This document shows positions 33,883 through 42,485 of a stretch of 64,000 nucleotides of DNA, piece by piece; the first letter of the stretch is position 1; each line of letters opens with the position of its first letter. The notes under the pieces were generated by a model that ran no database searches, had not been told where the DNA came from, and saw only the letters and a list, made by a program, of their open reading frames with translations. Position numbers and translations under genes: made by a program. Source of the DNA: Chitinophaga rhizophila (GTDB lineage: Bacteria > Bacteroidota > Bacteroidia > Chitinophagales > Chitinophagaceae); the NCBI RefSeq assembly GCF_019492185.1, contig NZ_JAICCF010000004.1, forward strand, positions 930,001 to 994,000, in the 5' to 3' direction.

Positions 33883-34821
33883 ATGATTCAGTACTTCAAA
33901 AATATAGACTCGCGCACGGTAGAAATTTCAACTCCGGAGAACGGAGCATGGGTGAATATCACTCCTCCGCTCAAACAAGCTGAATTTGCCCAGCTCTCAG
34001 AAGAGCTGGATATTCCGCTGGACTTCCTTACCGATTCACTTGATATTGATGAGAAGTCCCGCTATGAGCTGGAAGATAACGTGAAACTCATTGTTATCAA
34101 GACGCCTACGGAGAACAACTCTATTAACGAGAGCGATGCCTATTACATTACGATACCTATTGTCATCATCCTTACGCATAATCAGATACTCACTGTCAAC
34201 TCTTTTGACAATGCAGCAATCAACCGCTTCCTGAATACGTTCCATAACCGTCATCCGGAGAAAAGGAATATGATGGTGCTGAAGATTTTTGAGAAGGTAA
34301 CCATGAACTTCCTGGATTACCTGAAAGAGATCAACCAGCGGAGGAATATCCTGGAGCAAAAGTTATACGACAGTAACCGTAACGAAGAGCTGCTGTATAT
34401 CATGCGTATTCAGAAAAGCCTGGTATACTTCCTGACAGCGTTACGCAGCAATGAGTTATTGCTGATGAAGCTGGAGCGTACGAACTTCCTGGGGCTGAAT
34501 GAAGACGAGAAAGAGTTCCTGCATGACCTGATTGTAGACACTTCCCAGGCGCTTGAGATGGCCAATGTGTATACCAACATCCTTAGTAGCTCAATGGATG
34601 CTTTCGCAAGCATCATCTCTAATAATCTTAACCTCGTAATGAAACGTCTTACGTCCATTACCATCGTACTCACCTTTCCCGTATTGGTGGCGAGTATTTA
34701 CGGTATGAACGTAGAGATCCCTTTCGCCCACTCTACACATGCCTTCTATATCCCTGTCATACTTTCCATTGTAATATCTGTGATCATGAGCTGGTATTTC
34801 ATGAAAAAGAAATGGTTCTAG
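33883..34821 (+). CDS. corA: CorA-family divalent cation transporter (312 aa)
   Basis: The C-terminal pore region has two membrane helices joined by the signature Y-G-M-N (FPVLVASIYGMNVEIPF), which is the Mg2+ selectivity filter, and the final basic KKKWF. The large N-terminal cytosolic part is helical and acidic, with the long stalk helix (TALRSNELLLMKLERTNFL...) of the CorA funnel. It should form a pentameric Mg2+ (or Co2+/Ni2+) channel in the inner membrane. The ATG at 33883 is preferred over a TTG at 33862. A -7 promoter box lies inside the 27-base gap after dapF, so it is probably expressed on its own. Confidence 0.92.
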   Translation: MIQYFKNIDSRTVEISTPENGAWVNITPPLKQAEFAQLSEELDIPLDFLTDSLDIDEKSRYELEDNVKLIVIKTPTENNSINESDAYYITIPIVIILTHNQILTVNSFDNAAINRFLNTFHNRHPEKRNMMVLKIFEKVTMNFLDYLKEINQRRNILEQKLYDSNRNEELLYIMRIQKSLVYFLTALRSNELLLMKLERTNFLGLNEDEKEFLHDLIVDTSQALEMANVYTNILSSSMDAFASIISNNLNLVMKRLTSITIVLTFPVLVASIYGMNVEIPFAHSTHAFYIPVILSIVISVIMSWYFMKKKWF

Positions 34822-34921
34822 TCTGCCGGTAATGTTTCTGGTTGAAATGAATGACGGCCAGGCTGCAATATTTACTGTGATCACTGTATCTTAGCTGCGG
34901 ATCACTAAATCTTTATTGCTG

Positions 34922-35371
34922 ATGAAGCTCTTCAATGTCCGTGTTTATGGTATAATGATTAATGAGCACAAACAGGTGCTTGTGAGTGATGAGTTTATCC
35001 GCGGGGGGTATTTTACTAAGTTCCCGGGTGGCGGACTAGAGTTTGGAGAAGGAACGCTGCAATGTGTAATACGGGAGTTCCAGGAAGAGCTGGGATTAAC
35101 GATTGAAGTGATTGAGCATATTTATACTACTGATTTCTTTCAGGTGTCTGCGTTTGACAACCGTTCCCAGATCATCTCTATCTATTATCTTGTAAAGCCG
35201 GTATCTGCAATGAACTTCCCGCTGCTGGACAAGCCTTTCGCCTTTGAAATTCCTGAGGGAGCATACCAGGTAGAGGGCGCGAGATGGGTCAACTGGGAAG
35301 AGTTTTCCGCCGAAGCAGTCACCCTTCCCATTGATAAAGTTGTAGCAGACCTGGTCAAAGTGCGTTACTGA
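34922..35371 (+). CDS. NUDIX hydrolase (149 aa)
   Basis: The Nudix box is complete: GGGLEFGEGTLQCVIREFQEELG fits G-x5-E-x7-R-E-U-x-E-E-x-G-U, giving the metal-binding Glu cluster. The start strand KLFNVRVYGIMINEHKQVLVSDE fits the fold. It hydrolyses a nucleoside diphosphate linked to some other group; the exact substrate is not predictable, as NTP, dNTP, CoA and NDP-sugar all occur. The ATG at 34922 is chosen over TTG at 34916. It converges base-to-base with the transporter gene at 35372. Confidence 0.92.
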   Translation: MKLFNVRVYGIMINEHKQVLVSDEFIRGGYFTKFPGGGLEFGEGTLQCVIREFQEELGLTIEVIEHIYTTDFFQVSAFDNRSQIISIYYLVKPVSAMNFPLLDKPFAFEIPEGAYQVEGARWVNWEEFSAEAVTLPIDKVVADLVKVRY

Positions 35372-36169
35372 TTATTCATTGATTAATACTGCATCTTCTT
35401 GTCCCATGGCAGCTGCTTTCATGCGTGTGCTGGTATCTTTCCCGAGGTAATGATCTATCCTTTGCTCTGCGAAATAGATAACAGGCGTCAGCAGGATAGC
35501 CACTGTAAACTTGTATATATAGTTTACTACACATACGGCCAGTACCAGTTGCCAGCTCCACCCCTTACCCAGCTTGAAGGCGATGAATAGTACGATGAAG
35601 CTGTCTACCAGCTGTGATATCAGCGTAGATCCTGTAGCCCTCAGCCACATGTGTTTACCACCAGTAGCCTTCTTAATCCGGTGAAATACTGTCACATCTA
35701 CGATCTGACTGACGAGGAAGGCTACAATACTACCGAGGATGATCCACATGCCTTGTCCGAAGATACCATTGAATGCTTTGGTCATATCGGGGATGCCGTC
35801 CTGTACACCAGAGCTGATCCAGAAATCAGCCGGAGGTACGCCCATGGCCACGTAGAACATCACGAAGGCGTAAGCAATCAGTGATACTGCGATGTAAGAG
35901 ATGCGTTTTACTGCCTTGGGGCCGTAATATTCATTGACGATATCCGTCATTACAAACTCCAGCGGCCATAATATAACGCCGCAGGTAAGATTAAAGGATA
36001 AGCCGCTTTGACCAAACACTGTGAAGGAATGTACGGGAAGTCCGAACAGTTTCTCCAGCGAAAAGATCTTTCCGCCTATACATTCTGCGATCAGCGCATT
36101 GGCCACGAAGAATGAGCAGAAGAAGATGAAAAGTTTAGTTGGTCTGTCTTTTATTATGTTGTTGATCAT
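35372..36169 (-). CDS. Queuosine precursor transporter (YhhQ/DUF165 family, 265 aa)
   Basis: About seven membrane helices with the family's LIAECIGGKIF and LEFVMTDIVNEYYGPKAVKR, QIVDVTVFHRIK and QLVDSFIVLFIAF motifs. YhhQ-type proteins import pre-Q0/pre-Q1 into the cytosol for tRNA queuosine synthesis; the family is known for this in E. coli, while here it is inferred. The insert after helix 3 (ADFWISSGVQDGIPDMTKAFN) is typical of the Bacteroidota form. Its start shares base 36169 with the preceding small gene's stop. The genes are therefore probably translationally coupled. Confidence 0.88.
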   Translation of the reverse strand: MINNIIKDRPTKLFIFFCSFFVANALIAECIGGKIFSLEKLFGLPVHSFTVFGQSGLSFNLTCGVILWPLEFVMTDIVNEYYGPKAVKRISYIAVSLIAYAFVMFYVAMGVPPADFWISSGVQDGIPDMTKAFNGIFGQGMWIILGSIVAFLVSQIVDVTVFHRIKKATGGKHMWLRATGSTLISQLVDSFIVLFIAFKLGKGWSWQLVLAVCVVNYIYKFTVAILLTPVIYFAEQRIDHYLGKDTSTRMKAAAMGQEDAVLINE

Positions 36170-36450
36170 CAGAACATGAAATAAAACTGGATAAGTAAAA
36201 ATATAACGTTGATAATAAATACATATGGAGGAAGTGCTGCCCGGGTGATTTTACGACGCCATAGGGCGATACCGGCAAGCAGCAGCAGGAGCAGATTCAG
36301 CGGAAAGGCGACCATGATACCCATGGGTAGTATATACTTAAGCAGTTCAGGTGCCTGCCCCTTGTAGTCTATATAGTAAGATGCCTCCGCTACCAGGAAA
36401 CAGATATTGCAGATAAATGCCACCTTTAAAAAGAATCGTAACCGCCCCAT
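36169..36450 (-). CDS. Small membrane protein upstream of the queuosine transporter (93 aa)
   Basis: Three hydrophobic segments (FFLKVAFICNICFLVAEASYY, IMVAFPLNLLLLLLAGIALW, YVFIINVIFLLIQFYFMF), basic ends, no known domain. The stop overlaps the transporter's start by one base, so the two form an operon. Homologues of unknown function of this length precede YhhQ-type genes in some Bacteroidota, as far as I recall. A role in assembly or regulation of the transporter is a guess. Confidence 0.75.
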   Translation of the reverse strand: MGRLRFFLKVAFICNICFLVAEASYYIDYKGQAPELLKYILPMGIMVAFPLNLLLLLLAGIALWRRKITRAALPPYVFIINVIFLLIQFYFMF

Positions 36451-36526
36451 TATTGAAATTTCGGATAAATTACAGTTATTTTGCTTTCCCTGGTCAGAAT
36501 TTTAAACAAAAAGGACAGTATCAATC

Positions 36527-37453
36527 ATGGAAACAGCGATATCAGTAGTCATTTGCTCATATAACAGAGAAGCCTATATTATAGAGGCAATTGATAGTCT
36601 GTACAAACAGGACATTGATAAACAACGCTATGAAGTGATTGTGGTGGACAACAACAGTAAGGATAATACGGCGGAGAAGGTGAAGGCTTATATAGCCGCC
36701 CATCCTGATATGCAGGTAGCTTACTACCTGGAGACGCGGCAGGGTGCCTCTTATGCGCGCAATACTGGTGCTGAGAAATCGAAGGGTCAACTGATATGCT
36801 GCATGGATGATGACGCCGTTGCCATGCCCGGATATCTGCAGAACATTATTACCTTCTTTGAACAACACCCGGATGCTACCGGTCTAGGGGGACGCATTAT
36901 TCCCCGCTATATACCTTCAGAGCCTAAATGGATGTCGCATTATGTATCGTCTCTGGTGGGCAACTTTGACTACAGTCCGGTAGCCAAACCTTTTGAAAAC
37001 GGCCGTTATCCGCTGGAATCAAACATGATTGTACGCCGGGAAGACTTCTTTGCAGTAGGTGGTTTCAATACCAGTCTGCCGGGCGTAAAGGGTACGCTGC
37101 GTGTGGGAGGCGAAGGCAAAGAGTTCTTTTATAAACTGATTGAGCGAGGCGGTATCATTTACTATGACCCGGCAGTGATTGTACATCATGTGGTTGAAGT
37201 CAAAAAACTGACATCTGAATACATGTACAGGGTAGCCTCCGGTATTGGCCGGGGCGAGAAGGTACGGATGAAGGTCAAAGGCGGAACTGCAGTACACAAG
37301 AAGAGCCTGGAGTACCTGTTTAAGCTTGGCGCATCAGTGCTGATAGGTGGCTATTACCTGTTGCAGGGTAAACCGGCTAAGACATGGCCGGTGATCCAGT
37401 TCAGAATAGATGTGCTGAAGGGGTATTGGGAGCCGGTACATGTACAGGACTAG
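36527..37453 (+). CDS. GT2-family glycosyltransferase (308 aa)
   Basis: A GT-A fold with the N-terminal AISVVICSYNREAYIIEAIDSLYKQ, VIVVDNNSKDNT, ARNTGAEKSKGQLICCMDDDAVAMPGY (the metal-binding DDD), then IVRREDFFAVGGFNTSL and GEGKEFFYKLIERG. It transfers an NDP-activated sugar onto a glycan or lipid carrier at the inner face of the membrane. A hydrophobic region near the C-terminus (YLFKLGASVLIGGYYLL) may anchor it. The final codons belong to a 44-bp tandem repeat (37432-37587) that continues past the stop. Its neighbours are polysaccharide genes. Confidence 0.9.
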   Translation: METAISVVICSYNREAYIIEAIDSLYKQDIDKQRYEVIVVDNNSKDNTAEKVKAYIAAHPDMQVAYYLETRQGASYARNTGAEKSKGQLICCMDDDAVAMPGYLQNIITFFEQHPDATGLGGRIIPRYIPSEPKWMSHYVSSLVGNFDYSPVAKPFENGRYPLESNMIVRREDFFAVGGFNTSLPGVKGTLRVGGEGKEFFYKLIERGGIIYYDPAVIVHHVVEVKKLTSEYMYRVASGIGRGEKVRMKVKGGTAVHKKSLEYLFKLGASVLIGGYYLLQGKPAKTWPVIQFRIDVLKGYWEPVHVQD

Positions 37454-37587
37454 GTATACTGAAAGGATACTGTAAGCCGGTACATGTACAGGACTAGGTA
37501 TACTGAAAGGATACTGTAAGCCGGCATATGTACAGGAGTAGGTATACTGAAAGGATATTACAGGCCCGTACATGTACAGGACTAAGT
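37432..37587. repeat. 44-bp tandem repeat across the glycosyltransferase stop
   Basis: Copies begin at 37432, 37476, 37520 and 37564 (the last one partial). Copies 1 and 2 are identical over their length; copy 3 and 4 have small changes. Copy 1 contains the last codons and stop of the upstream gene, and a weaker ancestral unit lies before it in the coding DNA. It is 44 bases, not a multiple of three, so extra copies do not extend the protein. Confidence 0.9.
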
Positions 37588-37611
37588 CCCGTAGATGAAT
37601 GGAGCATTGTA

Positions 37612-38616
37612 TTATAATACCTTATAGAAGTGCGGTTTATTACGCAGGATAACCGGCGTTAACCGCCAGAGGTGGCACACGTTCTTCGTTAGTCCCCATA
37701 CCTGCGGCATATATCGGAATGGGTTCCGGCCTTTAAACAGGTTTTCAAAGATACTACCGACGAAAAATACCGGTATAGCGAAGGTATAATTCAGCAGCAG
37801 GATGAAATACCATAGTGCGCCAAATTGTTTCCTTACTCTTACATGATTGGACAACATCAGCTGCAATCCTTTGCGGTCATACAGTCCGTAGTACCCTTTT
37901 TCGTCAGAGTCAAAGGCGTCGCCGGTAGTTTCGCCCTGTAAATGAATGATATTGATATCGCCGTAGATGGCAAGTTGCCCGTGTTTACGCAGGCGGCTGC
38001 ACCATTCTACTTCTTCCGCATAAAGAAAGAAATCCTCATCCATATATCCGGCTTTCTCTATGGAGCTCCGCTTCACCATGAGATAAGCACCACTGATCCA
38101 GTCTACAGGGTGTTCTGTAGAGGCTTCCTGCACATTGGGGACTTTCGTTTTCAACTGGTAGCCTATCCAGCGGATTACCTTTCCCCAATAGGGTAAAGGC
38201 AGCAGGTGATTCAGCCCGCCCTTCATGAAATAGTTGCCCGATATTTGCAGGGTACGGTCGGCATTGAGCTGTTGTACGCCGCAGGCAATGAGATTGCTTT
38301 GTGAAAAGCGTTGCACACAGCGGTCCAGTGCATGATCAAGTATGAGCGTATCGGGGTTAAGTAATAACAGGTGCTCCCCTTTGGCGATGCGGAGCCCAGC
38401 GTTATTGGCGCGGGAAAAACCGGCGTTGTAACCTACCTGTAGAAACTGCACAAACGGATAAGCAGACAGGATTTGCTGTTCGCTGTCATCCCCGGAAGCA
38501 TTGTCTACAACGATCACCTCGTAACTGATGGTTTTTGTCTGCGCCACAATAGTGCTGATACAATCCAGAATGAGGCGGCTGCTTTTATAATTTACAATGA
38601 TGATCGATAAGTCCAT
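37612..38616 (-). CDS. GT2-family glycosyltransferase, rhamnosyltransferase-like (334 aa)
   Basis: MDLSIIIVNYKSSRLILDCISTI, VIVVDNASGDDSEQQIL, GFSRANNAGLRIAKGEHLLLLNPDTLI and the membrane-proximal VDWISGAYLMVKRSSIEKAGYMDEDFFLYAEEVEWCSRLRKHG form the typical WbbL/rhamnosyltransferase pattern. The DxD is replaced by NPDT as usual in this branch. C-terminal hydrophobic stretches (FGALWYFILLLNYTFAIPVFFVG) suggest membrane attachment. The donor is likely a dTDP- or UDP-sugar, the acceptor an undecaprenyl-linked oligosaccharide. It opens away from the flippase gene. Confidence 0.88.
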   Translation of the reverse strand: MDLSIIIVNYKSSRLILDCISTIVAQTKTISYEVIVVDNASGDDSEQQILSAYPFVQFLQVGYNAGFSRANNAGLRIAKGEHLLLLNPDTLILDHALDRCVQRFSQSNLIACGVQQLNADRTLQISGNYFMKGGLNHLLPLPYWGKVIRWIGYQLKTKVPNVQEASTEHPVDWISGAYLMVKRSSIEKAGYMDEDFFLYAEEVEWCSRLRKHGQLAIYGDINIIHLQGETTGDAFDSDEKGYYGLYDRKGLQLMLSNHVRVRKQFGALWYFILLLNYTFAIPVFFVGSIFENLFKGRNPFRYMPQVWGLTKNVCHLWRLTPVILRNKPHFYKVL

Positions 38617-38734
38617 GCTTGATTTTATGCAATAAGTCTGCCGGGGCAGATGATTAAAAATGGTGTAACACCATCAGAAATCGCAAATTAATAAATACCT
38701 TTAGCTTTACAAGAACTGTTATTTTTAAAGAAAT

Positions 38735-40237
38735 ATGAGTGAACTGCGGAAAAAGAGTATTGTTTCAATCGTCTGGACATATGTTGGTTTTATTTTCGGA
38801 GCTATAAACGTATTCCTATCTGCAAGGTACCTCCTGCCGGAACATAATGGTCTAACCCGCGTACTTCTGGAAATGGGCGTGTTGTTTTCAGCTATCGCTA
38901 CATTCGGCGTACCTACCCTACTCACGAAGTTCTACCCATACTATAGCGACCGCATGGACCGCAGGAACTCAGACCTGCTGACACTGGGGCTGGTCATAAC
39001 AACTGTTGGTTTTCTATTGCTGGTAGCAGGTACATTTTTCCTGAAGCCTTTTATCAGCAGGAAGTTTTCAGGTAAATCGCCGCTCCTGGTGGACTACTAT
39101 TACCTGGTAATACCCGTTACGTTCTTTCTCACCTACCTTACCGTACTTGAAGCACATGCCTGGAACCTGTTTAAGACAGTCGTCTCCAACTTCTTTAAAG
39201 AGGTAGCATTTAGGGTTGCTAACCTCATATTGCTTGCAGTATATATGATGGGGTGGATTGAACTGAGAACGTTCTTTATTTCCTTCAGCTTTTTATATGG
39301 TTTCTCCTTCTTCGGATTGCTGATCTATATGATATCTATCGGAGAGCTGAATATTACCTTCAAAATCAGCAAGCTGACCAAACGGTTATGGACGAAAATG
39401 CTGCCTTATGTGATATTTATGCTGGCCGGAAATATTGTGCTGGTGTTCAAAGACAGCTTCGACGGACTGGCCATCTCGAGTATGCATGGACTGGAATATG
39501 CGGCGGTATTCTCGTTGGTCAACTATATGGTCACCTCCATAGGTGTACCGCAACGTAGTGTAGTAAGTATTGCATTTCCGGTGATAGCCAGAGCCTGGAA
39601 AGACAAGAATATGTCTAAACTGGCGGATGTATATACCAAGACATCCATTACCCTGCTACTGGTATCTTCCTTCCTGTTCGGACTAGTATGGATCAACTTT
39701 GATGACGCACTGAACTTCCTCAAGCTACCTGAGATCTATAAGATTGGTAAACCAGCGATGTTGCTCCTGGCAATGGCGAAGATAATAGAACTAGGTACAG
39801 GGGCCAGCGGACAAATCATCATCTCTTCCCGTAAGTGGAAGTTTGAGATGTACTGTAATATCTTATTGCTGATAGCAGCCGTACCGGTTAACTACTTCAT
39901 GATCAGGAAGTATAACATATGGGGCGCGGGCGCAGCTAACCTGATATTGGTTACGGTCTTCAATGGTATCAGGTTTATCTACCTGTGGTACCACTACAAG
40001 CTACAGCCTTTCAATAGGAAGACCCTTTATGGCATTGCGCTGCCTATATTACTGGTATTGATAACCACCACACTCATCAACTTCTCTATTCCCTTGTTGA
40101 ATATCATCCTGCGGACGATTATCTTCTCAGTAGGCTTTGTTACAGCCACACTCCTGCTGCAGATCTCGGAAGATGCAACAGGTGTGTTTCAGACTGTAAA
40201 AAAGAGATTGGGAATAGTCAAACCGGATACGGAGTAA
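38735..40237 (+). CDS. Wzx/MATE-type polysaccharide flippase (500 aa)
   Basis: Twelve to fourteen membrane helices along the whole length, starting KKSIVSIVWTYVGFIFGAINVFLSARYLLPEHNGLTRVL, the typical start of Polysacc_synt/Wzx proteins. Such proteins move undecaprenyl-linked oligosaccharide units to the outer face of the inner membrane. The surrounding glycosyltransferases and wecB fit that task. The last 44 codons are repeated downstream in a 176-bp tandem duplication (40105-40452). A TACCTTTA, one base off the -7 consensus, occurs about 37 bases upstream of the ATG. Confidence 0.88.
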   Translation: MSELRKKSIVSIVWTYVGFIFGAINVFLSARYLLPEHNGLTRVLLEMGVLFSAIATFGVPTLLTKFYPYYSDRMDRRNSDLLTLGLVITTVGFLLLVAGTFFLKPFISRKFSGKSPLLVDYYYLVIPVTFFLTYLTVLEAHAWNLFKTVVSNFFKEVAFRVANLILLAVYMMGWIELRTFFISFSFLYGFSFFGLLIYMISIGELNITFKISKLTKRLWTKMLPYVIFMLAGNIVLVFKDSFDGLAISSMHGLEYAAVFSLVNYMVTSIGVPQRSVVSIAFPVIARAWKDKNMSKLADVYTKTSITLLLVSSFLFGLVWINFDDALNFLKLPEIYKIGKPAMLLLAMAKIIELGTGASGQIIISSRKWKFEMYCNILLLIAAVPVNYFMIRKYNIWGAGAANLILVTVFNGIRFIYLWYHYKLQPFNRKTLYGIALPILLVLITTTLINFSIPLLNIILRTIIFSVGFVTATLLLQISEDATGVFQTVKKRLGIVKPDTE

Positions 40238-40452
40238 GGCTTATTTTCCATCTTTCCCACCGGAAAGCATGATCTGAATGCATCCTGCGGACGATTATCT
40301 TCTCAGTAGGCTTTGTTACAGCCACACTCCTGCTGCAGATCTCGGAAGATGCAACAGGTGTGTTTCAGACTGTAAAAAAGAGATTGGGAATGGTCAAATT
40401 AGATACTGAGTGAGGCTTATTTACCATCTTTCCCACCGGAAAGCATGATCTT
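40105..40452. repeat. 176-bp tandem duplication at a convergent gene boundary
   Basis: Copy 1 is 40105-40280, copy 2 is 40281 to about 40452. The first 110 or so bases are identical; differences cluster in the next 40. Copy 1 holds the flippase C-terminus and stop; copy 2 includes the same stretch as non-coding remnant plus the tail of the convergent glycosyltransferase, whose stop is at 40417-40419. Confidence 0.9.
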
Positions 40453-41358
40453 AAGCAGTGCAAATGCGAAGGAAAATGGTATGACAATCGCACCTTTAGC
40501 CTTCCTGAAAGTGATATATGCCAGGGCAATGAATGCCTGTTTGGGCGACATCCTGTACAATTTCTGCAGGTAGAACTTCATCTTCGGCTGATTCTCTTTG
40601 AATATTGCGTAGAATACAGCAAACTTCCTGTAATACAGCATCTCATCTCTTTTGCTGATATGCTGTACTAGTGTTGGCAATTGCTTCTCTACCACAATCT
40701 TCTGTAAGTCCTGGACAGCAGTGGACATTGTCCCCGTCAGCGATGCAGCATGTACCCTGTAATAATAGACATTGTACTCCGGCAGATAGTAGAATTTACT
40801 ATGCATGAAGGCACGCAGGAAGAAGTCGTAATCTTCAATCATAAAGGCAGAGACATTGTAGCCTTTATTGCGGAGATGTACTTCTTTCTTGTACAGGAAA
40901 CAAGCGCCGCAACCCTCCCATGTAATAATGCTTTGATTGATATCATTGAAGCGCATGATACCCACCTCCCTGTTGTCATCATCGATCTGGATGTAATCGC
41001 AGTAGACAAGATCTACTTCAGGTTTTTCCTGCATAATCTTCACCATACGTTCCAGTGCATCCGGAGCATAGTAGTTATCATCAGAGGTCCAGGTGAAGTA
41101 AGCGCCCTTTCCTTCATCAAAACCAGTGTTCAGTGAAGCGGGCAGGCGTTTATTAACAGTATTATTGATAAGGCGTACACGTGCATCTTTGGCTACATAT
41201 TCAGCAGCAATAACAGCGGTGTTATCAGTTGAACAGTCATTGACTATGAGCAGCTCAAAGTTGGTATAAGTCTGAGCCAGGCAGCTGTCCAGTGACTGAC
41301 GCAGATAACGGGAGCCGTTGTATGTAGGTAAAACAATCGTGACCAGTGGTCCGTTCAT
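40417..41358 (-). CDS. GT2-family glycosyltransferase (313 aa)
   Basis: VTIVLPTYNGSRYLRQSLDSCLAQTYTNFELLIVNDCSTDNT is the GT-A nucleotide-binding start; YFTWTSDDNYYAPDALERMVK carries the metal Asp pair, followed by RNKGYNVSAFMIEDYDFFLRA. A C-terminal membrane segment (IVIPFSFAFALLKIML) anchors it. The ATG at 41358 lies one base after the wecB stop (41360-41362), so the two are translationally coupled; the longer frame back to 41415 overlaps wecB and is unlikely. Its 3' tail is part of the 176-bp duplication. Confidence 0.88.
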   Translation of the reverse strand: MNGPLVTIVLPTYNGSRYLRQSLDSCLAQTYTNFELLIVNDCSTDNTAVIAAEYVAKDARVRLINNTVNKRLPASLNTGFDEGKGAYFTWTSDDNYYAPDALERMVKIMQEKPEVDLVYCDYIQIDDDNREVGIMRFNDINQSIITWEGCGACFLYKKEVHLRNKGYNVSAFMIEDYDFFLRAFMHSKFYYLPEYNVYYYRVHAASLTGTMSTAVQDLQKIVVEKQLPTLVQHISKRDEMLYYRKFAVFYAIFKENQPKMKFYLQKLYRMSPKQAFIALAYITFRKAKGAIVIPFSFAFALLKIMLSGGKDGK

Positions 41359-41359
41359 A

Positions 41360-42475
41360 TTATAGTACTTTGTATAAAATATCAATGATCTGAGCAGCAC
41401 TGGTACCGTCGCCATATGGATTCACGGCCTGCGCCATCTGCTCATATAGCTTATCATCATCCATCAGGGCGATGCTATTGTCCACAATAGCCTGACGACT
41501 GGTACCCACAAGTTTAGCAGTACCTGCATCTATACCTTCAGTACGTTCAGTTACTTCACGCATAACCAGCACCGGCTTACCAAGTGCGGGAGCTTCTTCC
41601 TGTATCCCACCGGAGTCAGTCAGCACGAGGTAGCTCTGTTTCATGAGCCACACCAGGTAAGGGTAGTCCAGCGGTTCAATAAGGTGAACCCCAGGCACAC
41701 CCGTAAGCAGCCGTTGTACAGGTTCCTGCACCTGTGGATTGAGGTGTACCGGGTATACAATCTGCACTTTACCTTCATAGCGAAGAGCCAGATCGCGGAT
41801 AGCCATACAGATTTCTTCAAATGGTTGTCCGAAGCTCTCGCGACGGTGACCTGTTACCAGTATTGTTCTTTTCGCAGGATCGAGGAAGCTGAAGTACTCT
41901 TTGTAGACGGCGGCGTCTTCAATGATATCGGCAGTCATGAGTAGTGCATCGATCACAGTATTACCCGTGACGTATACATTCTCCCGGATATTTTCGGCAA
42001 ACAGGTTTTCCTGTGAATTGAGGGTTGGTGCGAAATGAAAGTCAGCCAGGTTACCAGTCATCTTCCTGTTCATTTCTTCAGGGAAAGGAGAATACTTGTT
42101 CCCGCTACGCAGCCCTGCTTCAATATGTGCAATTTTGATCTTCTTATAGTAGGCCGCAAGCGCTCCGGTGAATGCGGAAGTAGTATCCCCTTGTACTACC
42201 AGTACGTCAGGTTTTTCTCTTTCCAGTACTTCATCTATTCTTTTCAGGCCATCCGCAGTGATATCAAAAAGGGTCTGGCCGGGTTTCATGAGCGCCAGGT
42301 CCTCATGCGGAGTTACACCAAAAAAGTCCAGTACCTGTGCCAGCATTTGTCTGTGCTGACCGGTTACACATACATATGGCTGCCATTTGTCTGGTTGCTG
42401 TTCGCATGCTTTGATCAGGGGGATCATTTTAATGGCTTCGGGTCTGGTACCAAAGAGGAAAAATATCTTCTTCAA
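41360..42475 (-). CDS. wecB: UDP-N-acetylglucosamine 2-epimerase, non-hydrolysing (371 aa)
   Basis: Interconverts UDP-GlcNAc and UDP-ManNAc, giving the ManNAc donor for surface polysaccharide. Diagnostic stretches: LFGTRPEAIKMIPLIKAC, VTGQHRQML, VVQGDTTSAFTGALAAYY, KIAHIEAGLRSGN (with catalytic Glu-His region), VTGHRRES and TDSGGIQEEAPALGKPVLVMREVTERTEG. Length is normal. It lies 10 bases after the GT4 gene's stop and one base before the next glycosyltransferase, in a tight minus-strand operon. Confidence 0.95.
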   Translation of the reverse strand: MKKIFFLFGTRPEAIKMIPLIKACEQQPDKWQPYVCVTGQHRQMLAQVLDFFGVTPHEDLALMKPGQTLFDITADGLKRIDEVLEREKPDVLVVQGDTTSAFTGALAAYYKKIKIAHIEAGLRSGNKYSPFPEEMNRKMTGNLADFHFAPTLNSQENLFAENIRENVYVTGNTVIDALLMTADIIEDAAVYKEYFSFLDPAKRTILVTGHRRESFGQPFEEICMAIRDLALRYEGKVQIVYPVHLNPQVQEPVQRLLTGVPGVHLIEPLDYPYLVWLMKQSYLVLTDSGGIQEEAPALGKPVLVMREVTERTEGIDAGTAKLVGTSRQAIVDNSIALMDDDKLYEQMAQAVNPYGDGTSAAQIIDILYKVL

Positions 42476-42485
42476 GTGTCGCTCT

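Noticed and set aside
37334..37573. 79-codon minus-strand frame across the tandem repeat
   Set aside because: The residues simply repeat with the 44-bp units; no independent coding evidence.
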